From Lineus longissimus (lineage: Eukaryota > Nemertea > Pilidiophora > Heteronemertea > Lineidae): DNA of 64,000 nt. The stretch lies in NCBI RefSeq assembly GCF_910592395.1, contig NC_088313.1, positions 3,228,501 to 3,292,500 on the forward strand, read 5' to 3'. Below, in pieces: positions 12,001-25,930 of this stretch (position 1 is its first letter; every line of letters starts with the position of its first letter). The translations under genes and the position numbers were made by a program. The notes below the pieces were generated by a model. The model saw nothing but the letters and a program-made list of their open reading frames with translations. It was not told the origin of the DNA and did no database searches.

Positions 12001-15000
12001 CGTCACAAATTCCAATAAAAGGTTTGATTGTGTTCAAGGATGAACGTAAATGGCATTGTTATACTCCAGGAATGGTGGAAGAAGTCATTTGATTTGCGTC
12101 CGTTGAACCTAAAACTCTGTTTGCCGTTTACAAAATGGATGCACGTGTTTCAGAAATTGGCGAGTGTTTTATGGTATGCCATTTTAGCGGCGGTGTTTCG
12201 CATCAGTATGAAATAGCCTGAGTGCTCTTAAGGTTTCTGAGTGATTCAGAGCCCTTTTCCCCTGTACAGTTAATTTTGGATAAATAGTTAATCGCAATGC
12301 CAGTTTGGTGATTCTCGACTGGACTAGAACGGCTAGCAAAACAGATTCATGCAGCCTGAAAGTTTTCGCCTGATGATCGGGCTCATCCGCGATTAGAAGC
12401 ATGCGATAGGTTGCTGTTGGATATGATATAATCTCTTTCCTCTTTCGTCATCCCTTCGTGTTCAGTCAATAATATGACTTACCAATAAGCAAAACATGGC
12501 AAACATCGGAAATAAAAAATATTATCTGATTATCCCTTTGATTTTTCTGACTTATGGTAAAGGTATGATTACCATGCATGGCTATTTTGGTAAGACCATG
12601 CGGCAGAATAACTAGGCACGCCAGCGTGAGCGAGAAGTCACTTGTTTGCTTGAGTGGTATTGTTACAAGTACGTGTCAGATGATCAGATATTTGAAGAAG
12701 AAAATACCGTAATATGAGAAAGGTCACGCTTTGCTCGTGATCTTTGACTGTCTAACTCCAATATCGTCGCAGTTGGGGAAAATAGCGGATAAGTTTTTTA
12801 ATTACCATGCTGTAAGCGAACGTTCGACTCATATTGTTGACAAACGTGTAAGATATCCGATGCATACAACACTTCTAAATGCCAAAACATCCGAAAAAAC
12901 TGGATGGAAGATATCGTAGTCGTTTTTACTATACAACAGTGAGCAATGGAAAGTCTCTTCAATATATCTTTAACTCACACCATCATGTGAAACTCATATA
13001 GCGCATCGATCCATTCAATTCATTTTGTTCACCGTGTTTATGGTCTTGGCGTCTTTTTGGGGCTTGTTGGGTGTTTATTGGTCGGCATAGCGGATAAGTT
13101 TATATTTTTTTATGATCGAACATGAAATTCATCGCAGTTATACTGTAAAACTTAGTCCAAGGTCAAACAAGGTTCATATTATATGAGATAGTCGTGCCAC
13201 AACAAAGGTCCATTTCAGCTGACATATTGGACCTGCCAAAGATGTCAAGTTTGGTTACAAATATTGAAAACGATTACGGATAATTTGAGGACGATTTCCC
13301 TCGCACGCGTCAGCATGTCAGAACCTCGCGATAACCCCGGGAACAATGGACGCCAAAAGACAAAAGATTGACGGCTGCTGGTGACTCGTGGGCATCGTGT
13401 GACAGATAGCGAAAGCTGAGAAACTCGATACCGTAGTTATCCCGGCAGTTACTGTTCTTGATGTGTGTTTTTGCCTTAATTGAATCCCGTGTCAATTAGT
13501 GTATTCTTACGAATGGTGTCTTTCGACCTCGGTGTGCTGTACCATCGGATTAACTTCGTCCCCCGATTCCCGAGAATGAGAAAGTGAGAACAACGCGGAG
13601 TCGGTCTCGAAAGTCGCGTAGTGCATTTGCAGTTAAGACATTCGCAGCGATCTGTGCCTGGGAAGGTTACGAAAGAAGCAAACTACATTCTGAAACTGAT
13701 GACGTAGCTCACAAAAAGGGACTGAACCGTGTTCTCTTTCTCGGTCGGAGTTTTGGCCTCGCTTAACCTCCCTATTGACTGCACACAGAGAAGAAGATGT
13801 CGTTGAATAGCATTCCGCGACGTTACTATTTATAGCTCACAAGGTCATTTGAATAAGATATTCATGACGTTTTATTCACGTGACAGTCGGACATCGACAC
13901 TTATTTCTACGCATTGAGCTTAATATTTCAAAGTCAATTATCTTTGACCCTGCATTGTTTTTAGCATGAATGATACCATAGAGTCAGAGAGAGAAATTTT
14001 CAGAACAATTATGTAGTATTTCCAACACTCGGACATGTGCCAGATTGAATCTAAGTGCCCCAGTTAGAAAGCCTGAATCCATTACGAAACCGCATGTTTG
14101 TCCGACATTGCCTGTAATTCAGCGATGGGGAATAGAGGGCAGCAGCTGCAGTGACGTCATCTTCGCGGAATGCTATTGAGTGTTCGGTATCACGTCAGTA
14201 TCCCACCGCACCATTCAAAATCTTTGAAAGTGTTTTTGATATGTGTGTATAGTTTCTTTTCGAGAGAATGGCTAAATGTCATTCGAAATCTCTAATCGGG
14301 ACAAGAATTTCAAATACCCTGTTTCCGTGTCTCTAAAACTTCTCTGGGACAGCTCAGGAACGCTGCTAACAATTCTATTTAATGAACTAAACCAACGTAA
14401 CGACTTGAATCAAATTGATACAAAATTTGCCAGTCACAAGTGCTACTTCCTCAGGTCGTAAAGTGTCATCAAATATTAAAGTTCCGCTATCTCTTTGTCT
14501 TGATGTGGAAAGGAAACCAACAATTCGCTTATTATCCGTCCCCTTGTTCGTAAAGCCTTACCAGCCGGTCCAAGTCAACGCCACCAGATCCTAGCTAAAC
14601 CACTCCCATTGTGTCTTACCCGCAAATAGATACTGCAACTCCCAAACAATGGCTCCAAACTCGACCCCTGCGTAGACAGATGGACTACGGTCAACATCTT
14701 CACCGTATTATTACCGCGAAGAGTTTGAATTCAAATGGTAACACGCTCCCCGAGTGGGGGAAGTGGGCAGATTATCTGTAGAGTAGCGTGGGACACCCTG
14801 CCTCCAAACAGTGTTAACATCATTGTTATTGAATGTAGCAATTTTCCATTTTGAGCGCGTCATGTGAATGGGCGGTGATGAGAGGGGCGACGCCGCGAAA
14901 GGGGCACATGGCGTTGTTACGCTTGAATGGACTCGAGTAAATCACCCCCAGAGACATGCGCCAGTTGACTACTGTAACTGGCCATTTGAGATTCTGTTAT

Positions 15001-15882
15001 CTCGAAATATTTTGATCAGCGCTGATTTAGCCGAGATGGAGTGCACTTGAATCGTGAATCTGGCCATTGCCCTCGGCGAAATTTAACTCGTCATCTAAAC
15101 TTTAGAAACCAAGTGAACTGAAAACATCGCCAACCATTGTCTTTTGTTCTGGATGACACCCTACATGCAATCATGCAAATTATGCAAGACCCTTGCACAA
15201 TAAATATATTGAGTTAAATCAACGTACTCTCTTCTCTACTAACACAACAGTAGATCATTTCACTGTTGTCGATATCGCATTAAACAGTGAACATTCTACT
15301 GTGTGTTTGCTTTTGCGCACATTCTCTGCGCAACGAAGAATACCATTGAATATTCTGGAATATTGTTGAATGACCACGTGTTTTTAATTTGGAGACAATG
15401 GAGACAGTGAAGAGTTCACTGTTTTGAGCGGAGCACGCTCTGGTTAAATACATGTATCATTCAAATTTCGGCGAGACAACGTTACTTCCCCATTCACTGA
15501 CGGTTCATACTTGGAGATACAGCCAAGTTGCCATGATATTTACATCATCCAGAACGATAAGTCTTTTCGTCTTTTTGTCATAGTTGGTCAGGTCACCATT
15601 CTTACATGGTTATAGCTCTGTGTAGGGGGCGAATCCCGTGACTGGTTCAGCCGGATACATAAAGTCCATCATCACGGACCTGCTCCGACACAGTCCCCCG
15701 CTAATTGATTGCTATGGCAAAGACAGCTAATATAGATTTCCTAGAGAGAATAAAACGGCCAGGTTATTACCTCGGGATTGACCCCCTGCTGGCATATCAC
15801 AATGCGTCTTCATTAATATCATTTTCATATCGAAACAGTAACCTGGCAGACCTAACACAGCGGTATACAATTTGATTCAACT
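9028..15882. other. intergenic, no gene recognised
   Basis: About 6.9 kb without a supportable gene. It contains a GTG microsatellite (11,600-11,623) and otherwise AT-rich unique sequence. A CRE-like TGACGTCA lies near 14,152. Open frames are short and featureless. Confidence 0.45.
11600..11623. repeat. (GTG)n microsatellite
   Basis: An uninterrupted run of about seven GTG triplets ending in a short G tract. It is a simple repeat with no evident role. Confidence 0.9.
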
Positions 15883-15884
15883 TA

Positions 15885-16079
15885 CTGTAAACCACCAACT
15901 TTTGCCCCTCAGTATTTTTGCGTTCTACGAAAATGTATGTAAAAATGAATGTTTTTCAATTTTCATTTTGGAGCTTTTCGAACAAGAAAATAAAATTTTC
16001 GCGATTTGTATTTTCGCGAGTCGATTTTATTCGTGAAATCCGCGAAAATAAACGCTCGCGAAAATTTGACGGTTAACAG
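15885..16079. mobile_element. MITE-like element with CTGTAAACC ends and TA target duplication
   Basis: The left end CTGTAAACCACCAACTTTTG matches, imperfectly, the reverse complement of the right end (CTGTTAACCGTCAAATTTTC). The pair is flanked by TA on both sides (15,883-15,884 and 16,080-16,081). The 195-bp interior is AT-rich with many TTTTCGCGA-type motifs and codes for nothing. A TA duplication and short inverted ends are typical of non-autonomous Tc1/mariner-superfamily elements; the superfamily assignment is inferred from this alone. A second, damaged copy lies at 1,511-1,670. Confidence 0.65.
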
Positions 16080-16081
16080 TA

Positions 16082-19000
16082 TTTAGTTGGCTGGGTGTCT
16101 TGTTTCACAATGCCGTATAGTTGGTCATCCTACTTGCCGACAGAACCAATCAATTAGAACGTCCCAAGCATTTGCGAAATTAGCCGAAGCCATTAATGTG
16201 GTACATTATGGGGGGGATTGAGGCGTTGAAACTCCTGCAGATCCATTATTGCATGTGAGAGAACTAGCGGAAGAAATCTATGATACAAGATTTAGGACTG
16301 TGCGTTCATCACTCTATAGAAATAAATCCATCTCAATTTGATATGAATGTGTATTGACCAAACATATGGATACATTTTGATCAGGGGATATATTCCCGAG
16401 TCCTCGTTGAGACCAGCCAGTCCGGTGTAACGGCTTTGGTTGTTCCCCATGTAAGTGTCTCTATACAACAGACAACTGGGTAGACCATACTTGACCTTTT
16501 GAATGGAGGAAACGTGCCCTCTGTACTTTAATGTTCCCAAACAATGAAGGGAAACACTCAGAAACGGAAACACCCAACAATTTTAACACCGGTCCTGAGA
16601 TGTTAAAGCACCCCAGGCCCAATCCACAACTTGGCTCCACTGCGATGGTGCCATTTTCACGTAATATATCATCAGGTGTACATTTATCTAGGTCACCAGG
16701 TTAGTAATGCATAATTGCACTGGCAAAAGCTCAGGTCCATCCCAACTTGAACAAACCGACCAGGTGTGCCTATACCTTTATCTGATATATGCGTTCCACT
16801 TTCTTCTAACACAAAAATCAAAAGTAACGATCGTTATTGGAATGAAAAAGTAATAGAATGCACGAAAATTGTACAGTAGTAGCAATTTGCAATGCATCCT
16901 GAAGGGGTAATGGGTTGTGGTCTTTTCTCTGTAGAATTCTTAGTTAGAATTAACAGCTTGAAAAGGAGTCTCATGAGACACGAACTGAATTGATATTAGA
17001 GAAACGTCTGATCGAGAGGACGGTTAGGTGACGTGAAATACAATCCCTCAAGAATTGAATTGCATCGAGTATTCTTCTTCGAATGCTTATTCATTTCGCG
17101 TTGTTCATCCAAGAAAGAACGAAGCAATTCAAATTCAAATCTGATTAGATTTAATTAATTAGATACAATAAAGAAAGACACAGGGTGACACACACTGATC
17201 CTTGGTATCTCCGAAGGTTATTTGCCCGCGGGGAAATTGTCTTTGGGATTAGCAAATTAACCCTTGGATGCCGATGTCACGGGATGATTGGTTAATCCCG
17301 GGTATTGGTTTTCTTCATTGATCTCCCGTGCCTTATCCGCCTCGGGGCATCTCTGCCCAGGGCAATATTTCTTTTGCAGTATTGTGGTAGCTAAACATCT
17401 TAGACATAGCAACGGCCATGGATAGCTTTTAAAGGAACGTATCTTGGAAGATTATCCTAGATTATCTGTGTAAGGTCACCATTTGGTTACCGTTCCGAGC
17501 GGAATATGATCATGAACTATAAGAAGCTCATATTGATAGGGGAAGCGATTCCAAAATGTGTTGTCGATCCACAAAGAAGGTAGGCCCACAAGTGCATCTT
17601 ACATCCAACTGACAATTCACCTGTCTCAAGCAACAACTAAAACTTGTCACATTGATGGCTTAACTGTCATAATATTCTCTAGCGTCATAAAAAATGGTGC
17701 CCTTCTTGTCGTAAGACATCTGAGGCTGCTCTTGAGATGACATTATTCCACTCGCAATGTAAGCTTGCGGCGCTGATTATAAGAATGGAAATAGTAAACA
17801 TAACCTCCCCCTAGCTCTTTAGCAAAATTTAGCAAACGAATTGAGTTGAGACCTGTCTCAGGTCGATGCTTAAGCTCAAACAACAGAGGCAAGATTGGGC
17901 GAAAAAACGTTCATAACAGAAAAATTAGCGGTATTTGTCAGGCTACTACCGCATGAAACATGAGATGAAACAATAAGCGAGAAAAAGGATGGCACAATAA
18001 TTGACACTCCCTTGAAGGTTTTAAATTCCAACCTGGTCAAGTTTACCTGACGAGGTCGAGACAAAGAAGAAGACATTTTGATGATGCCATTGTTTAGCGC
18101 TAACTAGCCAGTATCGATCCTTGAGAATACATGATCGCCTTTCGTTGACCCAGGACTTGGTAAGATTTTCCAATGACGACAGACCCTGGTATTTCTGGAG
18201 TTGAACGGAAAAGAGCGGCGCGCTACACAACCGATGACCATTTTATTGATGAAACAATTGGCAGAAAGCTATTGGGTCGATCGCAGCTTCTGGCTTCTGC
18301 AAGCTTCTTGACGAATGAACACTCACGAGGCAATTTAGCAAATTGCTGTGTTTTTCCTTTTTTGGGGGTTGATCGCCAACCTCCTGTAGTTTAGTACAAA
18401 CTGCATCCTACATGCATGTAATGCGTGGTAAGGGCAACTGGTCTTTCTTATCTTATTTGCCAAGGTTGCAGTTGCGAAATTGGTATAAGAATATATAACT
18501 TTATACACCTGTTATTAGGCCAGCGAGGACAGTTAACCGGCTTAGATTTCATTTCACTTAATCAGCTGTATGCGGCTAGTATTAGCATCTCTATTGCGAT
18601 ATCGCCAATAAAGAAGTGTCATTGGATATTTGGAACTTGGTGACATGACGTCCGTTCTGATTAAAAGTGTTTCGAATCCATCTGGTTGGCAGTAATTGAT
18701 TGGCATAGTTAAATTTCAGGCAAAGTAGCAGGCTACTGTTATCTAATGTCAATCTCCTGCAAGGCTGATACTGATAATCCGTTATTTTCACCATGAATTT
18801 GTCGACCTGTCACTACTAATCGCGGTGGTCACAACAACGGTGCATGCAACTGGGCGGCACCGTGTCCGATGACCTCTGAAATCTTTATCCTGGTAATGCA
18901 AGGTCCATTTCAAAAAGCTTGTGGGAACCTAACATAAAATGTTTACTAGTGACAAACTGAAGGGAGGGGAATTCAACCACAAGCATCTGGTTCACTTGAT

Positions 19001-22000
19001 GAATTAACCGCTTACCAAAGATGGTGAGGGAGTTCATGAAGTCATGCATCAGCTCGCGTTGCCTTACATGTATTAGTGATAAACGTTCATTCCGGTCCGA
19101 CACTACGTATCTTTATATTTAAAACAAACAAAAAATGTAGGCCTTCATCCCCCTCCCCCATGTGCTGTCTTTACCAGAAGCCACTATTTTGGACCTGTCC
19201 TGTTTTTTTTTATAACCTAAAAGACAACATGCCTTTGTGAAAAAGAATCTTATACCACAATCCGCTAGCGTCCTCATCTGTATCTGTCATTGATTCGCGG
19301 CCACGATATTCGGAAATGAACAGTCGTCATTGGCAGCACACGGATGCTTCTGACATGATTGTCAATTTCATCTTTAAATAATTCCCGCTGCAGTATTATC
19401 GGCCTTATGATATGGACACTACATGGAACATTTGTCACCTTTGGTTGATGAATAAGTCAAGCATGAGATGCGAGACATCTCCAGCTTTGGTAGGAAGCTG
19501 TGGCTGCAACGTGCAATGACCAATTAGTTTTGTTTCTTTGTGACTATTTTTGTCAATGCGCTGAATTAGAAAACCATGTATGATTTTATCACCTTTTCTT
19601 GTAACTCTGTTATATTGGAATGCACACATAAGAAGACCAGGCTGATCGAATATATGATTCTGGTATTTTCACGCACTTGTTTCTACTCCATGAATCGTAG
19701 AGTAGCGAGCTCAAAATGGCGGCCTGTGTTTGTAGTCGCGTAACCACGTGACGTGACTGCGCAATGAGTCTAGTTCAAAGACAGACTTCGACAGAGTCAC
19801 TTTTTCTGTACCGTTAAATGCCCCGCTCAGACTACCGTCTTTTAAATGTTAAGTAAAGTTTAAAACCGTTAACACTTCAAATTTCTCAAAAGATTTCTCA
19901 AAGCGTTAAAAGGCAACGGCGTTTAAAAAGCCCCGAATGCCAAACATTTATCGCAATTCTATTGCGGGGAAAAACTAATTTTCAGTAGAGCAGCTGCTCC
20001 TTCATCGAATTCACCCACTTTATAGTGATCTTTACACCTGCAAAGAGAACACAGGCAATCTGTCTCTCAAACTGAGGCAAGCCACTAACAAGTTGAACTA
20101 TCAATCTCATAACTACCTTGTACATGTAACCATATTGTCGCCATTATTCTAACTAGCATAATACCACACCAGATGGGTACTCATTCATGTACATTGTAGT
20201 TTTAAGAATTAGTCTTTTCATAGAAAAGGAGAAATGCATCAGATGACCAAAGCTCCCGGCCCAATTTACTAACACCTTTCGGGGGCAGTCGCAAGTAACC
20301 TACATGAAAAATAGCGAACCGTCATATCACTTGCAGACTAAAGAAATAAAAAAGGACCATAAAACTAATATTGCACAAGAGTGCTTACCCCGTATGTCGA
20401 GTCAGTGTACATAATTTTAAGCAGTATTTATGAAAAATGACAATTCTGAATTTTTTGTTGGGGAAATGAAAACGATATTACCCGTGATGACAGCTTCTTT
20501 GTCCGACTCGGACTGTACTATCTGCGCACTGGGTAAGACCTAGTGTACTATTCAAAAACTCTGTACGATAATAGCCGCAATAGATTACTCCATCGGATCC
20601 CGTCGTTTCCGTAAATTAATCGTGACGGGACAACGATAAAACGAGATATGCTATTGCTGGTAAATATAGCGACAGATGGCGGATTAGGCCGTCTAGGTGA
20701 TAGGAATTATCTCTTTAACCGCATGTGGATTGGCCGAGCTGTCCAAGCGCAGTGGACATTGAGGTGGTTTACGTGGTCTGTTTTATGGCATTGCTGGAAG
20801 GACCATGATAATATGATATTAAGTGGCTAAAGCGATTTAGTGACAGTTTTTTATTACAGACACCGGAGTGGTTCGATGCACATTTTTTCCCCAGCTGACA
20901 TCAGTTCCATAACACCCATGGTAATAGACTGATACCAAACTTCGCATTTAAGCTCCTCCGAGATTGTAATGTAATTGACGCCAAATCAACTATCCCATTT
21001 TCGATTGATATCGTCAGACTGTATGTATGTACGTCATAATTCATAACATCAAGGTGTATATTGTGTCCTGGAACGAGGTTACATTTCCTATTGATCGAGA
21101 CTATTCTTTGGATTCAGATCTCAAAATACGCCTTGTTGTTCTGAGTTGGGATATTAAAGGGACAACTTCGGCACAAAAAACACATGTTAGTTTCTCACGC
21201 CAAAATAGTAGGACCATGACTTCTACAAGCATAGTCATTCAAAATCATCAAACTGTAAGACTTCACACAAACTGAATGTAACCGTTAGCCTATATCAAAT
21301 TTCGTCAGGAACGTTACACCGGCCTACCAATTTGAAAAGCCCCTACATTTCGTCTTTGTGTTTCGGGCATGCCTGGTGACCCCTATCCTTCTGTCGTTTG
21401 CAAGGGTCTTATTATGCATTCTGCTACATGTAATCTACCCCAAGGATGTTTACCCTCTTTGTATCAGAGTGATATCAACCGCCCCCACCGACCAACCCAC
21501 CTCGCTAAGACGGATGAATCATCCACCAAGTGACCACGGTCCGCACGAGCGGTTTAATCGCACAGTAAGCTCACCAATCGCCTCCAAATTAGAAAATAAT
21601 GATCCAGCTCCTTAGACGATGCGAACTATTGTCCTAGGTGTCTCCTGGTGACTTATGAGCAGCTGCCTGAGTTCCCGCCAAGAAAGGGATTAAAGTTGAG
21701 GATAATCAGAGAGCGGGGATCCTGCCCGTGGCCACCGTGGGGGCCGTTTGAACTAGGCGCCGACAGATGGGAACGCCTCGATATTTCTCACCCCGGTTTG
21801 ACCAAGACTGTTGATAATCAATTAAAATACTAAGGAGATTTGTTCTTGTCTACTGTCTTTGCTTAGATGGTTTCCCGGTGGCCATGGAATTGGTCTTACT
21901 GATATCAGATTTCACATTAAAGTAACAGAACGCGGATGACACCACGAATGATGTCAAGACACGATAATACACTTGACAATAAACAAAGAAAGATAATGTG

Positions 22001-25000
22001 GTATTAATTCAAAAACCTATTATCAATCCAATAATTGGTTGGGTTTTGGCGCAATTAAATATACATGTATCTTTATTTCGGGAACTATTTTCCTCGTTTC
22101 TCTTTCACAAATATCTTTACACGTACACGTACATGTACAAAATCAAAAGAGTTACATGTAAGTGTAACACCGCAATTCCGAGTTTTGTTTGGGTGTTTTA
22201 GAATAGAAGTTGATAGCGCACCGTCGGTATTGTTTGTCACACCAAACACTGCTTGGATGGAGCTGTCATCTCCACTTTGGCTGCCGCGCCGGATTTGGCT
22301 GACATTTCATCTCCACAACTAACTTACCACCAGTTCAACTCATGTAAACCAACGTTTGGACAATCTCTGACGCAATATTTTCATCCGACATCGGTGCCAT
22401 ACTTTCCTCATCAACCATTGGCGCAATTCCTAATTTCATTACGTAACACTACTCCTGCCTCGGAGCTTTCTGCTGATTACATCATGGGCAAAGTTTTGTT
22501 TTACAAATGACATTAGGTGAAACGTAATCAGTAAAAAGAGGGAATAATGAAGATTTACTGAGTTGCATCCTAAAGTAATGTTATTGTTCGTGACCTCACG
22601 GACATTTTGGGAAATCATTTCCAACTGGTCATGTTTTTAGTTCGTTTGTCCGTCAGTGACGTTTCATCTCTCAATCAAGTAGTCCAGTATGCAGAGGGGA
22701 AGCGGTTGGGTGAGTGAGATACTCATTGATAAATGGAAGACGTTTGGCCCTTCGAGATGTAAAACAGCCATACCACCTCAGGAACTTGATTCTTAGTATT
22801 CTGGTCAGTCAGTAAACGAGGATGATTTTTTCAACCCTGGGCTTTCTTTTAATGTACTGTAGTTATCGTCAGATGGTAATTTGGTAAAATCCTTCCAGTA
22901 CAGCGGCTGTTACATAAGATCCTGCATGGAGAAGTCACGGTCCATCTGGAAGCGATTTTTGTACGACAAACCAACATATCTCATGCCTAAGTTGTCCCAC
23001 TGAAATTGACGTAAAGAGTTGCGAGTCAGACATCGAATCCCACAAGTAGACCCTTGAAACACACCTAATGATAAAATGACCGTAGACACAAAGCCTGCCC
23101 GCCGTTAGTTGCTAAAGCAATGAAATTAATGAAAGGAACAATACGGTCTGATGAGTGAGTAATGAGGCGGATTTGCAGCAAGCATACCAATTTCTATGAC
23201 CTCAGATTTGCATACCGCATAGCAACATTAACTAGTTTGTCAAAGTGCTCATTAGGGAGTCTTAAGTGATATCAAAGTATCGTTACGAAAATGTGTGGTT
23301 TGAGTTGCAGTGGGTCAGTTATGCGTCATTGGTCTCGAAGCTAATCTCGACCATGTCAATATCGTCAACTCCGCCAATGCCCGTAGTCTTGCTCATCCGA
23401 ATCATATCCTTTGGACCTTTGTTACGACACAAATGCACTGCTCAGTGTCTGCAGCAAATTGACAACGATGTGAAAGACTATGACAGGGTGATTAAGGAAT
23501 ACAAATTTTCCCTGTAACTTCTGCTGCTGTTCGTTTTGGGCACATTGTCCATGTGTTATCCCATTCATATGTCAACACCACCGCTCAAGGGCCACATTCG
23601 ATTTCACTTCATTGATTGTTCTCTTGCAACCCAAGAGGCGCAAAGGACTTTCACGCCCGCGAGTCAAGATGGAAGCGGGAGTTTGAATAAGCAGTCAGAC
23701 CACTCGACGAGTCGGCCTCACAAATGAACCAGGTACTTGAGCCGCGGCGGAGGTGAGATCGGCTACGGCTAACGGATCGACACCTCCGGCAGGATGAAGA
23801 GAAACATCCCTGATCTCCTAACTATCTGTAAAACAATAGAGATGATATTATCATTGGAATGCAAGAGCCATTGTCCACGGAATTCTCCGCATACTTACAT
23901 TGTTTCTTTTTCTTTCACCAGGATGACGTCTCGAGCAGACGTCTTGGAGATACTAAGCAAATAGTAATTTGTTAGCTATTAGTTTGCTCTTGATTAGGAT
24001 AGGAAATACCAAAGTCACTGAACACATCATGTGACTGCTAATACCAGATTTTTTCTATTGTTGATACTTGCTACTTTTCTCCCATATTGTTCTTAAGATA
24101 ATGTTCCGTGCATGGGAGACACTTTCCAAATAGAGTGAGTGCTGATTCACTCTATGATTAGTATACCAAAGTCAATGAAGACAATGAGGACGGCATTGTC
24201 TATCAAATACTTCTGTCATGCACGTACTACTGTCGCTAAGATGTCTCCAGGGCATGAATGTATTTCTTCGTTGCCTCTTCGAAGAGAAGTTAAACTGATT
24301 CATGTTCTACCCTTCCCTAATGCCTTAACCAGCTGAACAAACATGCCTTTGCCAAAACGTCTTCAGTTTAATCTAAGCCAAACGCACCATTAGGCAAGTG
24401 ATAACATTGTAAATTCAAATTAATTTCCAACGCCCTGCCCTTTGCCATGTTAGTGTCGCCAAGAAATCGAACAGAATAAAGATCTCATGAAGGGTGTTTG
24501 CTCTCCGTTCTTCAACTCTTTCACTTGGTTTACGGAGGTGTTATAAGACTTACGAAGTTTAAACAGCCGTCCGTCGAAAACCCTTTCCTCACCCTTCGAT
24601 CACCCTTTCCCGTTCTCCGGAGGCGTCATAAGACGTAGCGGTTCAGTGAGAGGACAAGTGCGATTAAGACACATTCTCCTCTGACACAATCCCTCTCTCA
24701 CATGATCACATTGATGGCAAGATAGCGCACGTCCGGGCATTAAGGCCCTCGCCTTGACAACTGGACCTTTGTTACGTCTGGCGGCCAACGCTTCCTGACA
24801 CTGGTTAGTTGACTGGCTAGAAGAAACGGAAAATAGAAAGATTCAAGTTAAAACCAGGACTTGAAATTCTGAAATAATATTCCTAAGATTACAATGTTAA
24901 GCTCGATGTCAGAAGTCTCTTCTTGAAGACTCGTCTTGGTCATACACAGTATGACCTCTTGAATAAAGAACTGTTCAGAGCTTTTAAGACTTTAAGGAAG

Positions 25001-25768
25001 TAATTTCATATACATTTTGACTTCGCTTCTTATTCCTTTCTGAACCATTCATTCGTTGGATCAAGGTAGTGCGGATACGAGGAGGGACTACTAATATAGA
25101 GTTCACATCTTCATCGAAATGTCGATTGGACTACTTGCTCTCTCTTTGCCATCCACTTATCATTCCTGGCTGGTTTCGGTCGGCGTTTTAAGGCACCTGC
25201 GTCATAGCGTTCCAGACAGGTAAATTCAGAGTTTCTTAACCTCAGTTGCAAGAAGTTTAAAAGCTTTCCCTGCAACAACAACCGAGTTCGATATAAATCA
25301 TTCCATCGAGGAGAAACACGAAACTCTGTTAAAGAATGCCAACTAAGTTTGATTTGAGCAGTTCCCGACAGATGGCTTGTCTAAGCGACTACGAGCAGCA
25401 TTCGCGACGTGCATCATTGAATTCAGCTGCTTTCAAAGAGACTGGATACTTTGTCGCCTCTGCCGCTTTTGGTGTTAAAATCAAAGTTGCCTATTGATAC
25501 CGGACTAGATTTTGTGTGTTATTGTGGAAGAAGAGTGCTGTCTTTTCGATAACAGGGTAAGGTTCCATTTTTCATATCAGCCTTCTCATTGTTTCAATGT
25601 TTTAGCAATATCCCAGCAGTGTCAGTTTGACTGCCGTTCTAAGTCAGTCCGACGTCAGTTTTAGCTCGTTTGGTCTGTCGTCTCGGATACTACAAAAGCT
25701 GTTGGTTATGTTCTTCATGGAGAGGAGCTAGGCCTAGGAAACAGTGTGTAATCAACTGCTGATGCATG
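16082..25768. other. intergenic, no gene recognised
   Basis: About 9.7 kb with no gene, RNA or repeat family that I can support. Minor structures are a homeodomain-like TTAATTAATTAG cluster near 17,150, a GACGTC inverted pair at 23,935-23,953 behind a pyrimidine-rich tract ending in CAG, and a 9-bp-stem hairpin near 24,132. None is enough for a gene or regulatory call. Confidence 0.4.
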
Positions 25769-25770
25769 TA

Positions 25771-25928
25771 CAGTAGAACCTACCTTAGCGGACACCTCTC
25801 TAAAAAGGACACTGGTTTTGGTCCCAAATTGGTTGTTACCATTCAATTTTACCTCTGATCAGGACACCTCTCTATTAAGGACAATACTTTTCAGTCACAA
25901 TGGTGTCCTTAATAGAGAGGTTCTACTG
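25771..25928. mobile_element. MITE with CAGTAGAACC ends and TA target duplication
   Basis: The element starts CAGTAGAACC and ends GGTTCTACTG, a perfect 10-bp terminal inverted repeat, with TA on each side (25,769-25,770 and 25,929-25,930). The 158-bp interior repeats the motif GGACACCTCTCT. It also contains a long internal inverted pair: ACCTCTCTATTAAGGACA is answered by its complement next to the right end. There is no coding capacity. CAGT-type ends plus a TA duplication fit non-autonomous Tc1/mariner/pogo-class elements; which family supplies the transposase cannot be told here. Confidence 0.8.
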
Positions 25929-25930
25929 TA

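Noticed and set aside
23914-23985. Possible exon after a pyrimidine-rich tract and CAG
   Set aside because: All frames stop within about 20 codons and no donor site or protein motif follows.
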